Shown here: piece by piece, positions 22,579 to 29,426 of the stretch | Layout of the letters: each line of letters starts with the position of its first letter | How positions within the stretch are numbered: position 1 is the stretch's first letter | Assembly: GCA_015068905.1 (NCBI GenBank) | Contig: SVJQ01000017.1 | Location: 1 to 32,894 of the forward strand | Length of the DNA: 32,894 bases | From: Oscillospiraceae bacterium | GTDB taxonomy: Bacteria; Bacillota; Clostridia; UBA1381; UBA9506 | Reading direction: 5' to 3' | Translations under genes and position numbers: made by a program | Notes under the pieces: model-generated | Database searches by the model: none | What the model was told of the DNA's origin: nothing | Seen by the model: only the letters and a program-made list of their open reading frames with translations

Positions 22579-23727
22579 ATGATGAAGGTTCAGGATTTGC
22601 TCAAGTCAATTGATGCACAATCTCAGGAATATGTTGCGTTTTTAAAAGACATTTGCACCTTTGAGGCAACCGCGTGGGAAAAAGAAGAGTTAGATAAAAT
22701 GGTGGATTTTATGGAAGCCTTCGCCCGGGATAAAGGCTTTACCGTTACAAGAACACCCTTTGAAAAATGCGGTGATTTTTTAACCGTTGATTTAAACAAG
22801 GGCGCAGAAAAAAGTCATATGTTTTTGGCTCATATAGACACGGTACATAAAAAAGGTGTTTTTGGTGAGCCGGCAGTCACGATATACGGCGATATGCTAA
22901 AGGGGCCCGGCGCCACTGACTGTAAGGGTGGTATTGCGGTAGCACTTCTTGCTATGAAGGCTCTTAAGGACTGTGGCTTTACAAAGCATACACGTTTAAT
23001 TTTAACCTCTGATGAGGAGATTTCTAATATTTTAGGCGGCGAAAAAGAGATTCAGTTCTTTAAAGACAGTGCGACAGGCTTTAAAAGTGCGCTGAATTGT
23101 GAGGGCACAGGTGGCGACCGTGTGGTTGTAGCCCGTAAAGGCATCTGGCGTCTGGAAATGGATATTCAGGGCAAAAGCGGACACTCAGGCGGTGCTTATT
23201 TTGAGAGCGCCAGCGCCATCCGTGAGGCAGCATATAAAATTGTGGAACTGGAAAAACACAGCGAGCGTGGTGGCAATACCTACAACTGCAGTATTATTCA
23301 AGGCGGCAGCGTAGGTAACATTATTCCCGATTCCTGTAAGTTTACGGTTGATATCCGCACTGTGGGAACAGAGGGTATGGAGCAGGCAAAACAGCTTGTA
23401 GAGCAGGTTGCCGAAAAGAGCTTTGTGGAAGGAACAAAAACAACGGTCAAAACCATCAGCAGCCGTCCCCCTATGCTGCAAAAGGAAGAGACAATGAAGC
23501 TTTTTGAAGATTTGCGAGCCGTCAGCAAAAAGTATGATTTGGGCGATTTAGAGGCCATCAGTGCCGGCGGCGGTTCTGATTCAGTCTATACCCAAATGGC
23601 TGGGGTGCCCAGTATCTGTCAGATGGGCAGCATTGGTTCAAAGATTCATACAGATCAGGAATTTACATATATCAGTTCGATTGCAAGACGGGCGAAGCTT
23701 TTAGCTGCGTTTTGCGCTGAAAACTAG
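22579..23727 (+). CDS. M20-family metallopeptidase (carboxypeptidase G2-like)
   Basis: 382 residues. Metal-binding motifs of the M20 clan appear in order: MFLAHIDTVHKK (His and catalytic Asp), GPGATDCKGGIA (bridging Asp), TSDEE (general base Glu and metal Glu), LNCEGTGGDR, and a C-terminal HTDQEF metal His. The dimerisation domain with WRLEMDIQGKSGHSGGAYFE lies in the middle. Such enzymes are cytosolic zinc peptidases or deacylases that cut amino-acid amides. It is the first gene of a pair with the CapA-like protein, eleven bases apart, and is divergent from a LysR regulator. Exact substrate unknown. Confidence 0.92.
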   Translation: MMKVQDLLKSIDAQSQEYVAFLKDICTFEATAWEKEELDKMVDFMEAFARDKGFTVTRTPFEKCGDFLTVDLNKGAEKSHMFLAHIDTVHKKGVFGEPAVTIYGDMLKGPGATDCKGGIAVALLAMKALKDCGFTKHTRLILTSDEEISNILGGEKEIQFFKDSATGFKSALNCEGTGGDRVVVARKGIWRLEMDIQGKSGHSGGAYFESASAIREAAYKIVELEKHSERGGNTYNCSIIQGGSVGNIIPDSCKFTVDIRTVGTEGMEQAKQLVEQVAEKSFVEGTKTTVKTISSRPPMLQKEETMKLFEDLRAVSKKYDLGDLEAISAGGGSDSVYTQMAGVPSICQMGSIGSKIHTDQEFTYISSIARRAKLLAAFCAEN

Positions 23728-23737
23728 GAGGATTATT

Positions 23738-25036
23738 ATGAAAATGAAATTTACAGCAGCCGGTGATATGCTGATTCAGCGTCGCATTCCGGCAGATTAT
23801 GAGGGTATGGAAGAAATCCGCACCCAAATTGAAAAAGGTGATGCCCGTTTTTTTAATTTGGAAACAACCCTGCACAACGGGGAGTATTTTGGCAACCAGT
23901 TCTATGGCGGCAGCCATTTGCGTACAACCCCCAAGGTGCTAGAGGATGCCAGAAATTTTGGCTTTAATATGCTGACCTTTACCAATAACCACTCTATGGA
24001 TTTTTCTCACGGTGGTCTTTTGGCAACCAAGGCGTATGTGGATGCGGCAGATTTCCCCAATTCCGGTGCCGGCGCTAATTTAGATGAAGCGGCAGCCCCT
24101 GCTTACTTAGACACAAAAAATGGCAGAGTTGCGTTGATATCAACAGTTTCAACCCTCAATAACGAAGCGGCAATGGCAGGTAAGCAGTCCCGCCGGTATC
24201 CCGGTCGCCCCGGTCTTAACGGTCTTAGAATTGATAAGCACCTGCAGGTGACGCCGGAGCAGTTTAAGGTCATTTGCGACATTAGCGACCAAAGCAAAAT
24301 CAATGCCCAGACCGAGATTGAGCGTGCGGAAGGGTATCATCCGGCATTACCTGAGGGTGTGGCGGTTTTAGGCGACCTGCAGTTTTTTGAAGGCAGCGAA
24401 ACCAAGTATGTAACCCACCCCAACCAAGAGGATATGGAGCGGATTGAAAAGGCGATTTATGATGCGCAGATGCAGGCGGATTATATTATCATCAGCATTC
24501 ACTCTCACGAGCTTTCCGGTGATAAAAAAGAAAACCCCTCAGATTTTCTGCAGGAGTTTGCACACCAATGTATTGATGCCGGTGCTCACGCTGTTTTGGG
24601 TCACGGCCCCCATCTTTTAAGACCTCTTGAGATTTATAAAAACCGCCCGATTTTCTATTCTTTAGGCGATTTTGTGATTCATAACGAGTGCATTCCTTAT
24701 GCACCGGAAGAGATGTTTGCTAAGCAAAACCTCACAAGCGATGCCACCATGCGCGACCTTTTCTATGACCGGTCAGCAGGCTATACCCGTGGCCTTATGC
24801 GTGACAGACGTATGCTTGAAACCATCATCCCCTATTTTGAAATGGAAGATGGCGAGCTTTCTTACTTAGAGCTGATGCCCGTTGAACTGAACTTTGATAA
24901 GCCTGAGGTATGGCAAAAGGGCAACCCCCGCTTCAGCCGTGACCACGGCATTATTGAAAGACTATCCGGTATGTCAAAACCCTTTGGAACAGAAATAAAC
25001 ATTGACGACCGGGGCTTTGGCATTGTAAAACTTTAA
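23738..25036 (+). CDS. CapA-family metallophosphatase-like protein (PGA_cap)
   Basis: 432 residues. The family's metal and active-site stretches are visible: FTAAGDMLIQRR, FFNLETTL, LTFTNNHSMDF, IIISIHSHE, AHAVLGHGPHLLRPLEIY and PIFYSLGDFV. CapA/PgsA proteins take part in poly-gamma-glutamate handling, but those are usually membrane-anchored. This one has no signal peptide or transmembrane segment and no capB/capC neighbour, so it is more likely a cytosolic enzyme of the same fold. Pairing with an M20 peptidase suggests joint processing of a gamma-glutamyl or similar amide. AGGAGG sits before the start. Confidence 0.87.
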   Translation: MKMKFTAAGDMLIQRRIPADYEGMEEIRTQIEKGDARFFNLETTLHNGEYFGNQFYGGSHLRTTPKVLEDARNFGFNMLTFTNNHSMDFSHGGLLATKAYVDAADFPNSGAGANLDEAAAPAYLDTKNGRVALISTVSTLNNEAAMAGKQSRRYPGRPGLNGLRIDKHLQVTPEQFKVICDISDQSKINAQTEIERAEGYHPALPEGVAVLGDLQFFEGSETKYVTHPNQEDMERIEKAIYDAQMQADYIIISIHSHELSGDKKENPSDFLQEFAHQCIDAGAHAVLGHGPHLLRPLEIYKNRPIFYSLGDFVIHNECIPYAPEEMFAKQNLTSDATMRDLFYDRSAGYTRGLMRDRRMLETIIPYFEMEDGELSYLELMPVELNFDKPEVWQKGNPRFSRDHGIIERLSGMSKPFGTEINIDDRGFGIVKL

Positions 25037-25066
25037 AAAAAACCGCCGAAATTCGGCGGTTTTTTA
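25035..25066. terminator. Terminator shared by the CapA-like and DUF1836 genes
   Basis: CCGCCG/CGGCGG stem with loop AAATT, flanked by A- and T-runs so that it works in both directions between the convergent genes. Confidence 0.88.
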
Positions 25067-25582
25067 TTCCTCTTCTTCATTTAAAACGGTGAAGCAATTA
25101 GCGATAAAGACAATGTGTGACACTGCCATGGTGGTGCTGCGAAGCATGGTTTTAACCTCAGAGTTAGTTTCCCCAATGGTATCAACCGTGTCCTTTATGC
25201 CGGAGATAACCTGCAGCATGTTCTCAAGCTCTGTGCAAAAATAGTTAAACGCTGTTTCAGAGTCATAGGTCTCTTTTTGCATGATGAACAGCCGGGTAAT
25301 ATTTTCTAAAGACAGCACGCTTTTAATAAAGCTGATGGCGATTAAATAGGCAATCTGCTCAGCGTCATACTGCTTTTTGACCGGCGGGGCAATGACACCC
25401 TTTTTCACATAGTTGCTGACCATAGACGAGGTGATTTCGGCACAGCCAATGGGAACGATCAGTCCGTTTATATATTTAGTTACTTGTTCTAGGTACAGCC
25501 CCATGTTTGGCAGTTCACGGTACCGAGGTAAACGGAACCCTTGGACCTTCTCTGCAAACAGAGCTTTCATATCGTGTTTCAT
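25064..25582 (-). CDS. DUF1836-family putative DNA-binding protein
   Basis: 172 residues from the ATG at 25582. FRLPRYRELPNMGLYLEQVT followed by KYINGLIVPIGCAEITSSMV and SNYVKKGVIAPPVKKQYDAE is the DUF1836 core, which resembles a MerR-like HTH with the binding element around residues 45-75. The helical C-terminal part (ETYDSETAFNYFCTELENML onward) may dimerise. The family is common in Firmicutes and uncharacterised. It is divergent from degV, and two copies of a palindrome occupy the shared control region, so it probably regulates itself and degV. No ribosome binding site precedes the start, and the -10 box is seven bases upstream, so its mRNA may be leaderless; an alternative start is the Met four codons on. 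Confidence 0.8.
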   Translation of the reverse strand: MKHDMKALFAEKVQGFRLPRYRELPNMGLYLEQVTKYINGLIVPIGCAEITSSMVSNYVKKGVIAPPVKKQYDAEQIAYLIAISFIKSVLSLENITRLFIMQKETYDSETAFNYFCTELENMLQVISGIKDTVDTIGETNSEVKTMLRSTTMAVSHIVFIANCFTVLNEEEE

Positions 25583-25588
25583 ACATAT

Positions 25589-25617
25589 ATTGTATAAGAT
25601 ATTCGAAATTTTGTCAA
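25589..25617 (-). promoter_or_regulatory. Promoter of the DUF1836 gene (TTGACA-17-TACAAT)
   Basis: On the minus strand TTGACA (25617-25612) and TACAAT (25594-25589), spacer 17. The predicted transcription start falls on or beside the ATG at 25582. Confidence 0.82.
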
Positions 25618-25619
25618 CA

Positions 25620-25634
25620 GGTTTTTGAAAAACC
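25620..25634. promoter_or_regulatory. Palindromic site 1, GGTTTTTGAAAAACC
   Basis: Perfect 15-bp palindrome lying between the -35 boxes of the two divergent promoters (25612-25617 and 25636-25641). The same sequence, with T at the centre, forms the core of the larger palindrome at 25662-25700. Confidence 0.7.
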
Positions 25635-25635
25635 G

Positions 25636-25664
25636 TTGACAGAGTAGTGGAAATCTGATATAAT
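25636..25664 (+). promoter_or_regulatory. Consensus promoter of degV (TTGACA-17-TATAAT)
   Basis: TTGACA at 25636-25641 and TATAAT at 25659-25664, spacer 17. The -10 box runs into the left arm of the 39-bp palindrome. Confidence 0.85.
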
Positions 25665-25700
25665 CTTATCATCGGTTTTTTAAAAACCGATGATAAGATT
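25662..25700. promoter_or_regulatory. 39-bp perfect palindrome over the degV transcription start
   Basis: Nineteen-base arms 25662-25680 and 25682-25700 are exact reverse complements around a single T. The centre (25674-25688) is GGTTTTTTAAAAACC, matching site 1. It overlaps the -10 box and start point of degV. It could be an operator for the DUF1836 protein, and an RNA starting further upstream would fold it into a long hairpin. Confidence 0.78.
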
Positions 25701-25725
25701 ATTAAGACTAAACACGAGGTGTATC

Positions 25726-26559
25726 ATGCTGAACTGTAAAATTATTTCTGATTCTTCTTCAGATTTACTGACCCTTGACAGGGCGAGCTATGCTTGCGTT
25801 CCTTTAAAAATTGTGACGGAGGCAAGAGAATATACAGATAACTCTTTACTGGATGTAGATGCTATGATTGAAGATTTGCAGAGCTATAAGGGCAAATCTC
25901 AATCCTCCTGCCCCAACATTGAAGACTGGCGAAGTGCTTTTGAAGACTATGAATGTGTTTTCTGTGTTACCCTGACCAGCAATTTATCCGGCAGCTGCAA
26001 TGCGGCTCAAATTGCCCTTTCAGATTATCTGCAAGAGCATCCGGACAGAAAGGGGTATGTGATAGACACGCTCTCTGCCGGACCGGAGGTAGCCCTTGTT
26101 GTAGAAAAACTGCAGGAGTATATCCTACAGGACCTCAGTTTTGAGGAAGTTGTTGAGAAAATCAAGGCTTATATGGCGTCGACACACTTGCTGTTTTCAT
26201 TAAAATCATTGCGGAATTTAGCCAATAACGGCAGGGTGAGCATGGCTGTGGCAAAGCTCACAGGGCTTTTGGGCATTCGCATCATCGGCAAAGCAAGTGA
26301 TGAGGGGACCCTTGCCGTCATCAGCAAGGCAAAGGGCGAAAAAAAGGCCCTGCAGGAACTGGTAAAGAATATGTTTTCTGCCGGCTATCAGGGCGGCAAG
26401 GTGCGTATTCATCATTGTCGGAATCTTGAAATGGCAGAGGCGCTGCAAGATGCTATTTTAAAAGAAAAACCCCATGCCTCTGTGGTGATAGAGAGAACAC
26501 GGGGATTGTGTAGCTTTTATGCAGAAAATGGTGGATTGCTTGTTGGCTATGAAGCTTAA
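25726..26559 (+). CDS. DegV-family fatty-acid-binding protein
   Basis: 277 residues from the ATG at 25726 (GAGGTG just upstream). CKIISDSSSDLLTLDR at the N-terminus, SSCPNIEDWRSAFEDYECVF, VTLTSNLSGSCNAAQIA and LLFSLKSLRNLANNGRVSMA are DegV signatures. Family members bind a fatty acid between two domains, and some serve as the binding subunit of fatty-acid kinase. No FakA-type kinase is in the window. The gene overlaps the end of the convergent yjjG-like gene by four bases and is divergent from the DUF1836 regulator. Confidence 0.93.
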   Translation: MLNCKIISDSSSDLLTLDRASYACVPLKIVTEAREYTDNSLLDVDAMIEDLQSYKGKSQSSCPNIEDWRSAFEDYECVFCVTLTSNLSGSCNAAQIALSDYLQEHPDRKGYVIDTLSAGPEVALVVEKLQEYILQDLSFEEVVEKIKAYMASTHLLFSLKSLRNLANNGRVSMAVAKLTGLLGIRIIGKASDEGTLAVISKAKGEKKALQELVKNMFSAGYQGGKVRIHHCRNLEMAEALQDAILKEKPHASVVIERTRGLCSFYAENGGLLVGYEA

Positions 26560-27233
26560 AGAATGTCCTTGATTTCTGCTAATGTGTGTACGACATAATC
26601 GATTTGACAGTCTGTGGGCGTCAGCAGATGATTGGGGTTAAACCAGCAGGTTTTCAGCCCATATCCCGCACCACCGATAATATCTGCCGTCAGTGAATCG
26701 CCAATGATGATGGATGTTTCCGGCGATGCATCAGAAAGCTGTGCAAAGCAGGCGTCCCAAAAGGCTTTTTCCGGCTTGGCGGCGCCTAACGCTTCAGAGA
26801 GAAAAATGTGGTCTACTAAAGGCAGGATAGGGGTGTGAGCCAAGCGCTTTAGCTGTTGCTGCTCCGGTGCGTTGCTGGCAAGGCAGACGGTGTATCTGGG
26901 TGACAGATAAGTCAGCAGTTCCAATGCACCGGCCATTAAAACCGGGCTTTCCTTGATATAATCTAAAAACAGTTTTTCCATCAAAATGCCGTCAGCATCT
27001 ATTTGCAGACGGTCGAAAATGAGCTGCCAACGCACTCTGTGCAATTCTTCGCGGGTGATGGTGCCGTCTTCAATCTTCAGCCACAGCTTATCATTTTCCT
27101 CCGTGAAAACGGGAAAGACACCCTCGTGATAAGTAAGATTTAAATCGCGAAAGGCTTTCTGTGCAGAAACGTTAGCACATTCGTTGAAGTCAAGTAATGT
27201 GTTGTCAATATCTAAAAAAACGGTTTTAATCAT
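26556..27233 (-). CDS. YjjG-like HAD hydrolase (nucleotide phosphatase family)
   Basis: 225 residues. Motif I is VFLDIDNTLLDF (residues 5-16), motif II is CLASNAPE, motif III has the Lys in GAAKPEKAFWDAC, and motif IV is IIIGDSLTADIIGGAGYGL. Length, cap domain and motif spacing fit the YjjG family of noncanonical pyrimidine nucleotide 5'-phosphatases, a house-cleaning activity, but other HAD subfamilies are close. It converges on degV with a four-base overlap of the 3' ends. GGAG precedes the ATG closely; upstream lies a strong palindrome and the tandem repeat. Confidence 0.85.
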   Translation of the reverse strand: MIKTVFLDIDNTLLDFNECANVSAQKAFRDLNLTYHEGVFPVFTEENDKLWLKIEDGTITREELHRVRWQLIFDRLQIDADGILMEKLFLDYIKESPVLMAGALELLTYLSPRYTVCLASNAPEQQQLKRLAHTPILPLVDHIFLSEALGAAKPEKAFWDACFAQLSDASPETSIIIGDSLTADIIGGAGYGLKTCWFNPNHLLTPTDCQIDYVVHTLAEIKDIL

Positions 27234-27260
27234 ATATATTCTCCATGAATTATAGATTTT

Positions 27261-27293
27261 AAACAGGCTGCAGCATTTTGCTGCAGCCTGTTT
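27261..27293. terminator. Perfect 15-bp hairpin with 3-base loop
   Basis: Arms 27261-27275 and 27279-27293 (core AGGCTGCAGCA) pair without a mismatch. It lies upstream of the yjjG-like gene and at the end of the tandem repeats. Read on the minus strand it could end the symporter-CoA-ligase transcript, though the T-tract after it is short and broken. Confidence 0.55.
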
Positions 27294-27305
27294 AGTTGCA
27301 ATATT

Positions 27306-27746
27306 GCGCGGTCTGTGCCGTTTGCCATAACTGGGATGGACGCAAATGAGTACAGATTGGATAAACTGAATCCCGACGGCGTACGTTGGTACGCCTAGAG
27401 GTGAAGTTTATTCGAAGCGCAAAGCATTTTTAAATCAGAAATTCGTTATAAAACGAATTTCATCAATAGCTTTTTTAAGATTCAGAGAAACCTTTATGAA
27501 CGATTATCGTGCTTTGCGCGGTCTGTGCCGTTTGCCATAACTGGGATGGACGCAAATGAGTACAGATTGGATAAACTGAATCCCGACGGCGTACGTTGGT
27601 ACGCCTAGAGGTGAAGTTTATTCGAAGCGCAAAGCATTTTTAAATTAGAAATTCGTTATAAAACGAATTTCATCAATAGCTTTTTTTAAGATTCAGAGAA
27701 ACCTTTATGAACGATTATCGTGCTTTGCGCGGTCTGTGCCGTTTGC
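27306..27746. repeat. Tandem 210-bp structured repeat, two full copies and a 20-bp third start
   Basis: Unit 1 is 27306-27515 and unit 2 is 27516-27726; a further 20 bases (27727-27746) repeat the start. The full units differ by one C/T change and one extra T, so the duplication is recent or kept homogeneous. Inside unit 2 several stems nest: P1 TGCTTTGCGC/GCGCAAAGCA (27510-27519, 27627-27636), P2 GGTCTGT/ACAGATT, P3 CGTTTGC/GCAAATG, P4 ATAAACT/AGTTTAT and P5 GGCGTAC/GTACGCC. GGGAT in the P3 loop (27543-27547) is complementary to ATCCC in the P4-P5 internal loop (27580-27584). A separate ten-base hairpin (27648-27657 with 27662-27671) lies in the spacer. No coding frame is credible. This looks like a duplicated noncoding RNA; the strand is undecided, though P1 is followed by TTTTT on the plus strand. 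Confidence 0.8.
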
Positions 27747-27756
27747 TACATCCCTA

Positions 27757-29397
27757 TTATTTTGTAGTTGCTGCTTCCACTAAACGTGATGCACCATACT
27801 GGTCACGCAGGGCATTTTTCTGAATTTTACCCGTTGCATTTCTGGGAATGTCAGCTAAAATAATCTTTTTCGGGCGCTTGTAGCGGGGCAGAGCCATACA
27901 GAACTCATCCATTTCTTCTACAGTTGCGGTCATACCCTCTTTCAGCTGAATAATCGCCGCAGTAATCTCACCCAAACGTTCATCCGGCAGGCCAATAACG
28001 CCAACATCGCTGACCTTTTCATTGGTGCGGATAAAGTCTTCAATCTGAACGGGATAAATGTTCTCACCGCCGGTGATAATCACGTCTTTTTTGCGGTCAA
28101 CTAAGTAGATAAAGCCTTCTTCGTCCTGCTTTGCCATGTCGCCGGTGAGTAACCAGCCATCTGCTGTCAGCACTTCGTCTGTGGCGACAGGGTTTTTATA
28201 GTAGCACTTCATTACGCCGTCGCCCTTTAAGCAAAGCTCGCCAACCTCGCCGGGTTTTACGGCATCGCCTGCCTCGTCCACAATCTTAACCTTCCACTGA
28301 TAACCGGGGATACCGATGGCACCTACCTTGTGGATGTTTTCAACACCCAGATGCACAGCACCGGGGCCGATGGATTCAGACAGACCGTAATTGGTGTCAT
28401 ATTCGTGGTTGGGGAACACTTCCTTCCAACGCTTAATCAAAGACGGGGGAACAGGCTGCGCACCGATGTGCATCAGCCGCCATTGGCTGAGTCTGTATTT
28501 TGAAAGGTCAATGTCGCCACGTTCAATGGCATCTAAAATATCCTGCGCCCAAGGCACCAAAAGCCATACGATAGAAGCTTTTTCGTCAGACACGGTCTGC
28601 AAAATCCATTCCGGTTTAATGCCCTTTAAAATAACAGCCTTTGAGCCGGATAAAAGAGAGCCGAACCAGTGCATTTTAGCACCGGTGTGATACAGAGGCG
28701 GAATGCAAAGGAATACATCCTCACGGCTTTGAGAGTGGTGGTTTTGCTCTACCTGACAAGACATAACAAGAGCCTTGTGGCGATGAAGAATCGCCTTCGG
28801 AAAGCCCGTAGTACCGGATGAAAAATAAATGGCACCGTCATCTTCATCAGTAATCTCCACAGCAGGCACGCCGGAGGAGCAATATGTAATCATTTCTTTG
28901 TAGTTATCTGCAAATTCCGGTGTTTCTTCCTGAGCACCAACGAAGAAATAGTCACGAATCTTGAGCTTGGGTAAAATATTTTCCAAACGATCAGTAAATT
29001 CAGGCCCAAAGACTAAAACAGAAATATCTGCAAGGTCAGCACAATATTCAATTTCTTCAGCTGAAAAGCGGAAGTTCATGGGTACAGCCAGCGCACCGGA
29101 CTTTAAAATACCGAAATAGATAGGCAGCCAATCAATGCAGTTCATCATTAAAATGGCAACCTTGTCACCCTTTTTAACGCCGCGGGTTAAAAGCAGGTTT
29201 GCAAAACGGTTTGCAGCAACATCAAACTGCCGCCAGGTCAGCTCCCGACGGTAGGGCTCTGTGCCGGAGGCTTCAATTAAGCTGTATTCCCGCCAGGAAA
29301 CATCGTGATCCGGCTGGTTGGCAGGGTTCACCTCAACCAGGCTGACCTCGTTGGGGTACAGCCGTGAATTTCTTTCAAGATAATCTGTAATAGGCAT
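27757..29397 (-). CDS. Acyl-CoA ligase (AMP-forming, class I adenylate-forming enzyme)
   Basis: 546 residues with the full ANL-superfamily motif set: the P-loop-like YFSSGTTGFPK (191-201), YGLSES (337-342), GWLLTGD (414-420), the hinge DRKKDVIITGGENIYP (434-449), and the C-terminal catalytic lysine in RNATGKIQK (K524). It activates a carboxylic acid with ATP and transfers it to CoA. Similarity in style is to medium-chain or aromatic-acid ligases, but substrate specificity cannot be read from motifs. It follows the sodium:solute symporter by about 30 bases on the same strand with no terminator between, so the two form an operon: import of a carboxylate followed by CoA activation is the simplest reading. 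The shared leader is a T-box reading UAC. The stop is directly followed by the tandem repeat. Confidence 0.92.
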   Translation of the reverse strand: MPITDYLERNSRLYPNEVSLVEVNPANQPDHDVSWREYSLIEASGTEPYRRELTWRQFDVAANRFANLLLTRGVKKGDKVAILMMNCIDWLPIYFGILKSGALAVPMNFRFSAEEIEYCADLADISVLVFGPEFTDRLENILPKLKIRDYFFVGAQEETPEFADNYKEMITYCSSGVPAVEITDEDDGAIYFSSGTTGFPKAILHRHKALVMSCQVEQNHHSQSREDVFLCIPPLYHTGAKMHWFGSLLSGSKAVILKGIKPEWILQTVSDEKASIVWLLVPWAQDILDAIERGDIDLSKYRLSQWRLMHIGAQPVPPSLIKRWKEVFPNHEYDTNYGLSESIGPGAVHLGVENIHKVGAIGIPGYQWKVKIVDEAGDAVKPGEVGELCLKGDGVMKCYYKNPVATDEVLTADGWLLTGDMAKQDEEGFIYLVDRKKDVIITGGENIYPVQIEDFIRTNEKVSDVGVIGLPDERLGEITAAIIQLKEGMTATVEEMDEFCMALPRYKRPKKIILADIPRNATGKIQKNALRDQYGASRLVEAATTK

Positions 29398-29426
29398 TCT
29401 ATCAACTCTTTCTTTTCAAAGAATAT

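Noticed and set aside
27306-27746. CRISPR array or attC cassette array
   Set aside because: Only two long near-identical units with no short repeats or variable spacers, and no integron core site at the unit ends.
27306-27746. c-di-GMP (GEMM) riboswitch because of GGACGCAAA
   Set aside because: Only that short string matches; the rest of the conserved GEMM core is absent.
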